This document shows, piece by piece, positions 1 through 7,948 of a stretch of DNA of 64,000 bases. A program made the translations under genes and the position numbers. Below the pieces are notes generated by a model that had not been told where the DNA came from, did no database searches, and saw only the letters and a list, made by a program, of their open reading frames with translations. Position 1 is the first letter of the stretch. Each line of letters begins with the position of its first letter. Origin of the DNA: Novosphingobium kunmingense (GTDB lineage Bacteria; Pseudomonadota; Alphaproteobacteria; Sphingomonadales; Sphingomonadaceae); assembly GCF_002813245.1 (NCBI RefSeq), contig NZ_PHUF01000002.1:1054001-1118000 (forward strand). Reading direction: 5' to 3'.

Positions 1-369
1 CACTGCCGCCTGTCGGTCGCCGAGCCGGCCGCGCAACAGGCGAGCGCCGCCCGCGCCAGCCACCTGCGCGTTGCCAGCAAATATCCCAACCTGACGCGGC
101 GCCATTTCGAAAGCCTCGGCATCCAGGCCGAAGTGGTCAAGCTCAACGGGGCGATGGAACTGGCTCCTGGACTTGGCCTTGCCAGCCGTATCGTCGACCT
201 TGTCTCGACCGGGCGGACGCTGAAGGACAATGGCCTGGTCGAAACGAGCCGCATCCTCGACGTGTCGGCGCGGCTGATCGTCAACCGCGCCGCATTGAAG
301 ACCGACGAGCGAGTGGCCCGTCTGGTCGACGCGTTCCGCGCGCTCGTCAGCGAAGCGAAGGCCGCCTGA
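1..369 (+). CDS. hisG: ATP phosphoribosyltransferase, C-terminal part (truncated by window edge)
   Basis: Only the last 122 codons are present; the reading frame is open from base 1 and the true start lies outside the window. The protein catalyses the first step of histidine synthesis, joining ATP and PRPP. Visible signatures are [11 protein letters not shown] near the start, then the PRPP-binding region around [13 protein letters not shown]. The chain ends about 60 residues later without the extra C-terminal ACT-like domain. That makes it the short HisG form, which in characterised cases needs the partner HisZ, not seen here. Its TGA overlaps the hisD ATG by one base (TGATG), so the two genes are probably translationally coupled. 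Confidence 0.93.
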   Translation, partial: HCRLSVAEPAAQQASAARASHLRVASKYPNLTRRHFESLGIQAEVVKLNGAMELAPGLGLASRIVDLVSTGRTLKDNGLVETSRILDVSARLIVNRAALKTDERVARLVDAFRALVSEAKAA

Positions 370-1661
370 TGCACCGCCTCAACACCCGCGATCCCGGTTT
401 TGAACGCGCCTTCCGGCGTCTCGTTTCCGACCGGCGCGAGAGCGACGAGGACGTGGCGCGCGACGTCGAGGTCATCCTCGCCGACGTGCGCAACCGCGGC
501 GATGCGGCGCTCGCGGAACTGACCGAACGGTTCGACGGCCACGTCCTGGCCACCGATGCCGACTGGTCGTTATCGCCAGAGGCCTGCCGCGAAGCCTTCG
601 ACGCCCTCAAGCCCGACCTGCGCGCCGCGCTGGAACTGGCCGCCACCCGCATCCGCGCCTACCACGAAGCGCAGCGGCCCACCGACCGTGACGAAACCGA
701 TGAACTCGGCGTGCGCATGGGCGCGCGCTGGACCGCGGTCGATGCCGCCGGACTCTATGTTCCGGGCGGGCGCGCGGCCTATCCCTCCTCGCTGCTGATG
801 AACGCGATCCCGGCGAAGGTCGCCGGGGTTGAGCGGCTTGTCGTCGTCACGCCCGCCAACAAGGGCCAGGTCAACCCGCTGGTCCTGGCCGCCGCGCACC
901 TCGCGGGGGTGGACGAAGTCTGGCGCATCGGCGGGGCCCAGGCCGTCGCCGCCCTTGCCTATGGCACCCAGCGGATCAGGCCGGTCGACGTGGTCGTCGG
1001 CCCGGGCAACGCCTGGGTCGCCGAAGCCAAGCGCCAGCTCTACGGCGTAGTCGGCATCGACATGGTCGCCGGGCCAAGCGAGATCCTGCTGATCGCCGAT
1101 GGTCGCAATGATCCCGATTGGACCGCCGCCGACCTGCTCAGCCAGGCCGAGCACGATCCTGCGGCGCAATCGATCCTGATCACCGACGACGCGGTCTTTG
1201 CCGATACGGTCGCCGATCGCATAGGTGTAGAGCTGGCCATGCTGCCCACGGCACGCGTCGCCAGCGAGAGCTGGAACGCTCACGGCACGATTATCGAGGT
1301 CGCCAATCTCGACGAAGCGCCCGCCTTGGCCAACGCGCTGGCGGCCGAACACGTCCAGATTGCCACCGACGATCCGGAAGCCCTGTTTCGCAAGATCCGC
1401 CACGCCGGCTCGGTGTTCCTGGGCCGCATGACCCCAGAAGCCGTCGGCGATTACGTTGCCGGACCCAATCACGTCCTTCCTACCGGGCGCCGCGCGCGCT
1501 TTTCCTCGGGCCTTTCGGTGCTCGACTTCATGAAGCGTACGAGCTTCATACAGCTTGACGAGGCCGCCCTGCACGCGGTCGGTCCCGCCGCCGTGGAACT
1601 GGCAGACGCCGAGGGGCTGGGCGCGCACGCACGTTCGATTCAAGTCAGGTTAGGCCAATGA
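369..1661 (+). CDS. hisD: Histidinol dehydrogenase
   Basis: This 430-residue protein has the usual family length. It oxidises L-histidinol to histidine in two NAD-dependent, zinc-requiring steps, the end of the histidine pathway. Family signatures are present in order: GGAQAVAALAYGT, VVGPGNAWVAEAKRQLYG, IDMVAGPSEI, SQAEHDP (the Q and H match known zinc ligands), AAEHVQ (the catalytic Glu-His pair) and AGPNHVLPTG. The start overlaps the hisG stop by one base, and the end overlaps the nusB start through ATGA, so hisG, hisD and nusB form one unit. Confidence 0.97.
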   Translation: MHRLNTRDPGFERAFRRLVSDRRESDEDVARDVEVILADVRNRGDAALAELTERFDGHVLATDADWSLSPEACREAFDALKPDLRAALELAATRIRAYHEAQRPTDRDETDELGVRMGARWTAVDAAGLYVPGGRAAYPSSLLMNAIPAKVAGVERLVVVTPANKGQVNPLVLAAAHLAGVDEVWRIGGAQAVAALAYGTQRIRPVDVVVGPGNAWVAEAKRQLYGVVGIDMVAGPSEILLIADGRNDPDWTAADLLSQAEHDPAAQSILITDDAVFADTVADRIGVELAMLPTARVASESWNAHGTIIEVANLDEAPALANALAAEHVQIATDDPEALFRKIRHAGSVFLGRMTPEAVGDYVAGPNHVLPTGRRARFSSGLSVLDFMKRTSFIQLDEAALHAVGPAAVELADAEGLGAHARSIQVRLGQ

Positions 1662-2101
1662 AGTCCTCCACCCAGAAGCGCGCTGCCGCGCGCCTTGCTG
1701 CCGTCCAGGCGCTGTACCAGGTCGAAATGGAAGCCACGCCGATGGCCTCCCTTCTCGACGAGTTCCACCGCCACCGGCTCGGCGCCGAGATCGAAGGCGA
1801 CCAGTACGCCCAAGCCGAGGTCGCCTTCTTCGACGCGGTGGTGCAGGGCGTCACGGCCCGCCGCGACGAGATCGACGCGCTGCTGGGCGAACGCCTTGCC
1901 GAAGGCTGGAAGCTCGAACGACTCGACAAGACCATGCTGCAGATCCTGCGCGCCGGTACCTGGGAGCTGCTGGCCCGTGCCGACGTTCCGACCGCCACAG
2001 CGATCAGCGAATATGTCGACGTGGCCCACGCCTTTTTCGAGCCGCGCGAGGCGAAGTTCGTCAACGGCGTGCTGGATGCCGTCGCCAAGGCGGTGCGCTG
2101 A
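1658..2101 (+). CDS. nusB: Transcription antitermination factor NusB
   Basis: This 147-residue, all-helical NusB-family protein begins with the typical KRAAARLAAVQALYQVE and ends with FVNGVLDAVAKAVR. In characterised bacteria NusB pairs with NusE (ribosomal protein S10) on boxA RNA and allows RNA polymerase to read through rRNA operons. The ATG overlaps the hisD stop as ATGA, a layout that suggests translational coupling. The next gene, thiL, begins at or just after the nusB stop. nusB next to thiamine or riboflavin genes is common in proteobacteria. The partner S10 gene is in this window at 32405-32716. Confidence 0.96.
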   Translation: MKSSTQKRAAARLAAVQALYQVEMEATPMASLLDEFHRHRLGAEIEGDQYAQAEVAFFDAVVQGVTARRDEIDALLGERLAEGWKLERLDKTMLQILRAGTWELLARADVPTATAISEYVDVAHAFFEPREAKFVNGVLDAVAKAVR

Positions 2102-2961
2102 GCGCCGAGAGCGCCTTTATCGAAGCCTTGCGGGCGCTTGCCTCGCATCCCGCCGCGCGCGGACTGGCTGACGATTGCGCCGTGCTGGAGATCGGCGGCG
2201 AAGCCCTTGTCCTGACGCATGACGCGATGGCCGCAGGGGTGCATTTCCTGCCAGATCAGGACCCTGCCGACGTCGCGTGGAAGCTGGTTGCCACCAACCT
2301 CTCCGATCTTGCAGCAAAGGGGGCCGAGCCGCTTGGCGTCCTGCTCGGCTACCAGCTGGGGCAGGCCAACGGGCGATTTATCGAAGGTCTGCGCGACGTG
2401 CTCGCACATTACGCCGTCCCTCTTTTGGGCGGTGATACGGTGGCCGCGACCGGCTCGCAGGTGCTGGGCCTCACCGCATTGGGACGCGCAACGCACCGCC
2501 CGGTTCCATCGCGGGGTGGAGCAATGGAGGGCGATGCGGTCTGGCTTACCGGCCCGGTTGGAGCGGCGATGTCCGGTTTCGATGCGCTGCGCGCAAAATC
2601 GGGCGACAGCCTCGCCTATCGCCGCCCCACCGCGCTGCTTCGCGAAGGAATGGCCCTTGCCCCCCTCGTCACGGCGATGATGGACGTCTCGGACGGCCTG
2701 TTGCTCGATGCGAGCCGCATGGCAGCGGCAAGCGGCGTCTCCATTGCGCTCGACAGCGCGGCAATTCCCCTCGCCTGCCCCGAAGCGCGGCGCGACGAGG
2801 CTCTTCGCTGGGGCGATGACTACCAGTTGCTGTTCACCCTGCCGCAGGAGCGCGCCTGCCCGTTTCCGGCTCACCGCATCGGGGTGGTGCGAGAGATTGG
2901 CGGAGCGCCTGTCCTGCTTGACGGCCGCGCCCCGTCAGGCCGCCTCGGCTACGAACACTAG
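2098..2961 (+). CDS. thiL: Thiamine-monophosphate kinase
   Basis: The gene product phosphorylates thiamine monophosphate to the cofactor thiamine diphosphate. Signatures are ARGLADDCAVL (a metal/ATP site), LTHDAMAAGVHF, NLSDLAAKGAEPLG, LLGGDTVAATGS and MDVSDGLLLDASR. The start is uncertain. No ATG lies near the expected N-terminus. TTG at 2128 would drop about ten residues of the conserved helix SAFIEALRAL, while CTG at 2098 overlaps the nusB TGA as CTGA and restores it. I chose 2098 (287 residues) on that basis. The chain is shorter than the roughly 325 residues of the E. coli enzyme, mainly at the C-terminus. The TAG shares CTAG with the convergent desaturase gene. Confidence 0.9.
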   Translation: MSAESAFIEALRALASHPAARGLADDCAVLEIGGEALVLTHDAMAAGVHFLPDQDPADVAWKLVATNLSDLAAKGAEPLGVLLGYQLGQANGRFIEGLRDVLAHYAVPLLGGDTVAATGSQVLGLTALGRATHRPVPSRGGAMEGDAVWLTGPVGAAMSGFDALRAKSGDSLAYRRPTALLREGMALAPLVTAMMDVSDGLLLDASRMAAASGVSIALDSAAIPLACPEARRDEALRWGDDYQLLFTLPQERACPFPAHRIGVVREIGGAPVLLDGRAPSGRLGYEH

Positions 2962-3926
2962 ATTGCGCTGACGTCGACGCCGCGCTTTTCCAGGATCGGC
3001 TTGAGCGCCAGATAGGCTTGCCGAGTCCGGTGATTGGGAATGCCGGGATAGAGGTGGTGGATGAGATGGGTTTCCATCCCCATCGACAGGACGTGCCCCA
3101 GCCGGCTCTTGAAGATATTGGCCTGTTCGTACCGCGCGGTCTTGCCCTCGCGCGGGTGGTGCGGCGCCCACGACAGGTAGAAGCGGATGTAGCTGAGGCC
3201 GATGTGCCGCGGCAGCCACCAGATCAGCGCCGCCTCGATCGCGTAACCGCTCCACGCCATGGTGAACAGCACCGCCATGAACACCAGCTGCAGCAGCATC
3301 GTTTCCTTCAATGCGCGGGCCGCCTCGGGCGTGCCCATTTCGGCGAGGATGCGCTTGTAGTGATGGATCGACCCGTCGACGCCGGGCTGGCGGTTGTACC
3401 ACGTCTTGTACCAAGCCATCAGCGCGTTGGGCGCCTCGTCGGTGTAGTCGGGATCCTTTACCGGATCGTTGCAGTGGTAGTGATGTTCCAGGTGCATCAT
3501 CCGCGCCATCGAGAACGGGAAAACGATAGGAATCGTCGACACCGCGCCCACTGCCTCGTTCAGCCAGCGGGTCTTTTCCCCGGGGCGGCCGATGTTCGAA
3601 TGCATCGCTTCGTGGCTGGTAACATAGCCGCCGGTGGCAAAGATGCACGACAGCACGAAGGCGAGGCCGAGATTGATCTGCCCCATGATCCCCAGCGGGA
3701 AGAAGGACAGCCACACGGCAAAGCAGCCGAAGGCCGCAACGGCATAGGGCCACATTCGTCCGCCGTGGAATTCCCGGGCGATCGCCATTTCCTCTTTCAG
3801 GAGATCGCGGCGGGTGTGCCGGTCGAGCCCCTCGGGACCGAGTGGCAGCGCCGGACGGTCGATCGAAGGCGCGACGCCCGCATCGCCAAGATCCGGCCGC
3901 AGGATGACGGGATCCGCCTCGCTCAC
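2958..3926 (-). CDS. Membrane fatty acid desaturase family protein
   Basis: This predicted 322-residue inner-membrane di-iron protein carries the three histidine boxes of the desaturase/hydroxylase superfamily: HEAMH (about 105-109), HLEHHYH (about 145-151) and HLIHH (about 287-291), separated by hydrophobic segments around 61-100 and 205-235. The substrate cannot be read from sequence. Acyl-lipid desaturation is likeliest, and a carotenoid hydroxylase is an alternative in this pigmented group. GTG at 3926 was chosen because it overlaps the stop of the upstream small membrane gene (GTGA). The same frame stays open to 4175, but that stretch is the antisense-like, non-hydrophobic reading of the small gene. 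Confidence 0.85.
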   Translation of the reverse strand: MSEADPVILRPDLGDAGVAPSIDRPALPLGPEGLDRHTRRDLLKEEMAIAREFHGGRMWPYAVAAFGCFAVWLSFFPLGIMGQINLGLAFVLSCIFATGGYVTSHEAMHSNIGRPGEKTRWLNEAVGAVSTIPIVFPFSMARMMHLEHHYHCNDPVKDPDYTDEAPNALMAWYKTWYNRQPGVDGSIHHYKRILAEMGTPEAARALKETMLLQLVFMAVLFTMAWSGYAIEAALIWWLPRHIGLSYIRFYLSWAPHHPREGKTARYEQANIFKSRLGHVLSMGMETHLIHHLYPGIPNHRTRQAYLALKPILEKRGVDVSAI

Positions 3927-4117
3927 AGCCAGCGCCCCCTGATCACCGTGACGAGGCCCCATGGCGCGCCGACCAGCAGGCCGAACGCCAAGGGAGTGAT
4001 TCCGAGCGGCGGCACCACATCGAAGCGCACCATGACCTGCGCGATCAGCGGCGCGATGAAGCCGATCCCGAACAACAGGGGCATCCAGTGGAACAGCCCC
4101 TTGACCGCAGCCTGCAT
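3923..4117 (-). CDS. Small two-helix membrane protein upstream of desaturase
   Basis: This 64-residue protein has two predicted membrane helices (about 8-28 and 38-58) joined by a short loop. No characterised family is recognised. Its TGA overlaps the GTG start of the desaturase (GTGA), so the two are almost certainly co-translated. That points to an accessory or stabilising subunit, though this is inference. The frame and hydrophobicity pattern argue that it is real despite its size. Confidence 0.65.
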   Translation of the reverse strand: MQAAVKGLFHWMPLLFGIGFIAPLIAQVMVRFDVVPPLGITPLAFGLLVGAPWGLVTVIRGRWL

Positions 4118-4357
4118 TTGTTAACCCCGCGCAAACCAAGGATAGTAATCTCTCATAAAGCACGTTTGGCGGCAAGCGTCGGGCGCAGGCTCACGACAAG
4201 GCCCCTGTTCCAGAACGAGATCGAAGCGAACGGCAAGGCCGCAAGGCGCGCGGGAAAAGCGCACGGCAGGCGTTGCAAAGGCCGAAAAACGCACTAGCCT
4301 GCCGCCCGAAGCCCCCCGTCCGGTGGGGCTTTTACTATCGACAACACAAGGGGGAGC
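4118..4357. other. Intergenic region between small membrane gene and hppA
   Basis: This 240-base gap separates the divergent desaturase unit from hppA. It contains no supported protein gene. On the + strand it holds a 7-bp hairpin (GGCAGGC at 4265-4271 with GCCTGCC at 4297-4303) followed directly by a terminator-like hairpin at 4309-4333. Both lie upstream of hppA and could be a leader or a small RNA. Promoters for both directions must also lie here, but I could not identify them with confidence. Confidence 0.6.
4309..4333 (+). terminator. Terminator-like hairpin in hppA leader
   Basis: AAGCCCC (4309-4315) pairs with GGGGCTT (4325-4331) over a 9-base loop, followed by a short T run. It lies only about 25 bases upstream of the hppA start, and no + strand protein gene ends before it. 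It may end a small RNA or act as an attenuator for hppA. Confidence 0.55.
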
Positions 4358-6466
4358 GTGTCCGTGGATCTAGTCACGATCGCTATTTTCCTGGGACTGC
4401 TGGCCATCGTTTATGGCTTTGTCACCAGTCGCCAGGTTCTCGGCTCTGCGGCCGGGAATGAGAAGATGCAAGAAATCGCCGCCGCGATCCAGGAAGGCGC
4501 GCAAGCCTACCTGAAGCGCCAGTACACCACGATCGCCATCGTCGGCGTCGTCGTGGCGGTCATCATCGCGGTGACCCTGGGGGGCATATCGGCCAGCGGC
4601 TTCGTTATCGGAGCCGTGCTGTCGGGCGTGGCGGGCTTCATCGGGATGAACATCTCGGTGCGCTCCAACGTACGCACCGCCGCTGCGGCGCAGACCGGGC
4701 TGCAGGCCGGGCTGACCCTGGCATTCCGCGCCGGCGCCATCACCGGCATGCTGGTCGCGGGTCTCGCGCTCCTCGCCATCGCGGTGTTCTACTATTACCT
4801 GACCGCAGTCGCCGGATTCACGGTCGGCGGCGAGGATCGAACCGTGGTCGACGGGCTGGTCGCCCTCGCCTTCGGCGCCTCGCTCATCTCGATCTTCGCG
4901 CGTCTGGGCGGCGGCATCTTCACCAAGGCCGCCGACGTCGGCGCCGACCTCGTCGGCAAGGTCGAAGCGGGCATTCCCGAAGACGATCCACGAAACCCGG
5001 CCGTCATTGCCGACAACGTGGGCGACAACGTGGGCGACTGCGCCGGCATGGCCGCGGACCTGTTCGAAACCTATGTCGTCACCGTTGGCGCTACCATGGT
5101 GCTGACTGCGCTGCTGCTCAAGGGTGCGGGCGAACTGCTGCCCAACCTGATGGCGCTGCCGCTGCTGATCGGCGGTGTCTGCATCGTCACCTCGATCATC
5201 GGCACCTACTTCGTCAAGCTGGGCAAGTCGAACAACGTCATGGGCGCCATGTACAAGGGCTTCCTGGTTTCGGCCGTGCTTGCCGTTCCGGCGATCTGGT
5301 GGGCCACCTCGACTGCGCTCGGCGGCATGGAAGCGACCATTGCCGGGACCGACTACAACGGCCGTTCGCTGTTCTACTGCTCGCTGCTCGGCCTTGTCAT
5401 CACCGGCCTGATCATCTGGATCACCGAATACTACACCGGCACGAGCTACCGCCCGGTCCGCTCGATCGCCAAGTCGTCGGAAACCGGCCACGGCACCAAC
5501 GTGATCCAGGGCCTGGCCATCAGCCTTGAATCGACCGCTCTGCCGACGATCGTCATCGTCGCCGGCATCATCATCGCCTACCAGCTCGCCGGGCTGATCG
5601 GGATCGCCTACGCGGCGACCGCGATGCTCGCCCTCGCCGGCATGGTCGTGGCGCTCGACGCATACGGTCCTGTCACCGACAACGCCGGGGGCATCGCGGA
5701 AATGGCCGGTCTGGACGACAGCGTCCGCGAAAAGACCGACTTGCTCGACGCCGTGGGCAACACCACCAAGGCCGTGACCAAGGGCTATGCCATCGGTTCG
5801 GCCGGCCTAGCCGCGCTGGTGCTTTTCGCCGCCTACACCACCGACCTCAAGGAGTTCTTCCCGAACCTCACGGTCAACTTCAGCCTTGAAAATCCCTACG
5901 TCATCGTCGGGCTGCTGCTCGGCGCGCTCCTGCCGTACCTGTTCGGCGCGATGGGCATGACCGCCGTCGGCCGCGCGGCCGGCGACGTCGTGATCGACGT
6001 GCGCGAACAGTTCAAGGCCAATCCCGGCATCATGACCTATGAAACCAAGCCGGACTACGCGCGCACGGTCGACCTGGTTACCAAGGCGGCGATCAAGGAA
6101 ATGATCATTCCTTCGCTGCTGCCGGTCCTTGCCCCGATCGTGGTCTATTTCGTGATCACAATGGTCGCCGGACAGGCCGAAGGCTTTGCCGCGCTCGGCG
6201 CGCTGCTCCTTGGCGTGATCGTTGGCGGGTTGTTCGTCGCGATCTCGATGACCTCGGGCGGCGGCGCCTGGGACAATGCCAAGAAATACATCGAGGACGG
6301 CAATCACGGCGGCAAGGGCAGCGAAGCCCACAAGGCCGCGGTGACCGGCGACACGGTCGGCGATCCCTACAAGGATACCGCCGGCCCGGCCGTCAATCCG
6401 ATGATCAAGATCACCAACATCGTGGCGTTGCTCCTGCTCGCTGCGCTGGCGAACCACGCGGCCTGA
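4358..6466 (+). CDS. hppA: Proton-translocating membrane pyrophosphatase, K+-independent type
   Basis: This 702-residue integral membrane protein (about 16 hydrophobic segments) couples pyrophosphate hydrolysis to proton export. The active-site signature [19 protein letters not shown] is followed by the [18 protein letters not shown] metal-binding stretch, and a second one, [18 protein letters not shown], lies near the C-terminus. Residue 471 is Lys in [10 protein letters not shown]. In this family Lys at that position, in place of Ala, marks the K+-independent H+-pumping class. GTG at 4358 follows AAGGGGG; a second GTG at 4364 is possible. A strong terminator follows at 6497-6526. Confidence 0.97.
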   Translation: MSVDLVTIAIFLGLLAIVYGFVTSRQVLGSAAGNEKMQEIAAAIQEGAQAYLKRQYTTIAIVGVVVAVIIAVTLGGISASGFVIGAVLSGVAGFIGMNISVRSNVRTAAAAQTGLQAGLTLAFRAGAITGMLVAGLALLAIAVFYYYLTAVAGFTVGGEDRTVVDGLVALAFGASLISIFARLGGGIFTKAADVGADLVGKVEAGIPEDDPRNPAVIADNVGDNVGDCAGMAADLFETYVVTVGATMVLTALLLKGAGELLPNLMALPLLIGGVCIVTSIIGTYFVKLGKSNNVMGAMYKGFLVSAVLAVPAIWWATSTALGGMEATIAGTDYNGRSLFYCSLLGLVITGLIIWITEYYTGTSYRPVRSIAKSSETGHGTNVIQGLAISLESTALPTIVIVAGIIIAYQLAGLIGIAYAATAMLALAGMVVALDAYGPVTDNAGGIAEMAGLDDSVREKTDLLDAVGNTTKAVTKGYAIGSAGLAALVLFAAYTTDLKEFFPNLTVNFSLENPYVIVGLLLGALLPYLFGAMGMTAVGRAAGDVVIDVREQFKANPGIMTYETKPDYARTVDLVTKAAIKEMIIPSLLPVLAPIVVYFVITMVAGQAEGFAALGALLLGVIVGGLFVAISMTSGGGAWDNAKKYIEDGNHGGKGSEAHKAAVTGDTVGDPYKDTAGPAVNPMIKITNIVALLLLAALANHAA

Positions 6467-6496
6467 TCCGCACCGGCACCGTTGGGTGATGCCTAG

Positions 6497-6526
6497 CCCC
6501 GTCCGGAGCGATCCGGGCGGGGTTTT
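6497..6526 (+). terminator. Rho-independent terminator after hppA
   Basis: An 11-bp stem (6497-6507 with 6512-6522, one G-T wobble) closes on a GCGA tetraloop and is followed by TTTTGCTTTT. It sits 31 bases after the hppA stop and ends that transcript. Confidence 0.9.
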
Positions 6527-6558
6527 GCTTTTGATCACCATGCGCTAGACAGTCCGAT

Positions 6559-6873
6559 ATGAGCGTTCCGATAATTCCCGGCCGCGTAACCACTGGCCTG
6601 ATCCTGCTGCAACTGGGGATCCTGATCTGGACGTTGACGACTGCTGCGGGACACTTTTTCTCGATGTTCTGCGCGGTAGGCGACGACGGCATGGGCGATG
6701 CCTTCAGTAGTCTGCACTTCGTGTTCTTGCTCCTTTTGCCGCTCGGCCTTGCCAGCCTTCGCTTTTCCCGGCTGCGCATAGTTTACGCCGTGATCCTGCT
6801 CGTCAGTCTGGCCACGCTGACCCAGCAGCGCGCGATGATGGAAGCCGGCCACCTCCATTGCGAAGGGCCTTAG
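6559..6873 (+). CDS. Hypothetical small membrane protein
   Basis: This 104-residue protein has about three predicted membrane helices (roughly 12-37, 48-66 and 73-92) and no recognised domain. It has two cysteines, one in the first loop (FCAVGDDG) and one near the C-terminus (HLHCEGP). The latter follows a His-rich end that could bind metal, but this is only a note. The gene stands alone after the hppA terminator and ends 75 bases before tesB. Function is unknown. Confidence 0.6.
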   Translation: MSVPIIPGRVTTGLILLQLGILIWTLTTAAGHFFSMFCAVGDDGMGDAFSSLHFVFLLLLPLGLASLRFSRLRIVYAVILLVSLATLTQQRAMMEAGHLHCEGP

Positions 6874-6948
6874 GACAGATGACACGCTAGCGGCCGCTGC
6901 GCCGCGCGTTCTTGACGCGTAGCGGATTGCAACGCAAAGCCGGTGGCA

Positions 6949-7839
6949 ATGGACGAAACGATCACACCCGAGCGGCTGGTATCCGGCCTGGTCAAACTGC
7001 TGGAAGTGAAGCCGCAAGATGCCGACACCTTTACCGGCCGCCGCAAACGGGGCGGCGTCGGCCGAGTCTTTGGCGGCCAGGTCATCGCCCAGGCGCTGGC
7101 GGCGGCCGAAACGACCGTCGATCCCGATCGCCCCGCCCATTCGCTCCACGCCTATTTCCTGCGCGGAGGCAGCGAGGACTTCGAGATCGACTATGCCGTA
7201 GCGCGCGATTTCGATGGCGGATCGTTCTCCAACCGGCGGGTTGTGGCCAGCCAGCAGGGCCGGCCGATCCTCAACCTCACGGCCAGCTTCCAGAAGCATG
7301 AGGACGGCCTGCACCACGTCGACAGTCCCATGCCCGAAGTACCCCCGCCCGAGGATCTGGAACCTGAAGTCGACGTGCGTCGCCGCTTTGCCGACCAAGC
7401 CCTGGAAGGCGCGCGGCACCAGTTCCTCGCCCCGCGGCCGGTGGAAATGCGGGCGGTCGAGGGGCGGCACTGGTCGAACCCCGAAAAGGCGCCGCCGCGT
7501 TCCCATGCCTGGTTCCGCACGGTTGCTGCCTTGCCCGACGATCCGCGCGTCCACCGCGCCGTTCTCGCCTTTGCCAGCGACATGGGGCTACTTGGAACGT
7601 GCGCCCTGCCCCACGGCCTCTCCTGGGCGCGCGGCGAGGTGATCAGTGCCAGCCTCGATCACGCGGTGTGGTTTCACGAACCGTTCCGCGTAGATGAATG
7701 GCTGCTCTACGCAACCGACAGCCCGTGGAGCGGAAGCGGACGCGGCTTCAACCGGGGCCGGGTGTTCAGCCGCGATGGCCGCCTGGTTGCCAGCGTGGCG
7801 CAAGAAGGGATGATCCGGCGCGCCAAGCCGAAGGACTGA
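6949..7839 (+). CDS. tesB: Acyl-CoA thioesterase II (TesB family)
   Basis: This double hot-dog thioesterase of about 296 residues hydrolyses acyl-CoA to free fatty acid and CoA in the cytoplasm. Signatures include GRVFGGQVIAQALAAA, HSLHAYFLRGG, the central SLDHAVWFHEPFRVDEWLLY (its Asp matches the catalytic Asp of E. coli TesB) and the C-terminal GRLVASVAQEGMIR (its Gln matches the catalytic Gln). ATG at 6949 was preferred; GTG at 6943 adds two residues. No strong ribosome binding site is visible. The following serine hydrolase is on the same strand after 109 bases. Confidence 0.95.
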   Translation: MDETITPERLVSGLVKLLEVKPQDADTFTGRRKRGGVGRVFGGQVIAQALAAAETTVDPDRPAHSLHAYFLRGGSEDFEIDYAVARDFDGGSFSNRRVVASQQGRPILNLTASFQKHEDGLHHVDSPMPEVPPPEDLEPEVDVRRRFADQALEGARHQFLAPRPVEMRAVEGRHWSNPEKAPPRSHAWFRTVAALPDDPRVHRAVLAFASDMGLLGTCALPHGLSWARGEVISASLDHAVWFHEPFRVDEWLLYATDSPWSGSGRGFNRGRVFSRDGRLVASVAQEGMIRRAKPKD

Positions 7840-7948
7840 CCAAGAGCGTCGATTACCCTGATCGATCGTACAGGGCGTTGGCCGAGCGCGCGCTGGCACA
7901 TGGGTTGCTGCTGCCCTAATCCCGGCTCCCAACAGGGAGGACCCGTAA

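Noticed and set aside
570..1643. 357-codon minus-strand ORF opposite hisD
   Set aside because: Shadow of hisD with no protein-family pattern.
6889..6898. AGCGGCCGCT palindrome between the small membrane gene and tesB
   Set aside because: Short, fully GC-rich palindrome expected by chance in a high-GC genome; no other site features.
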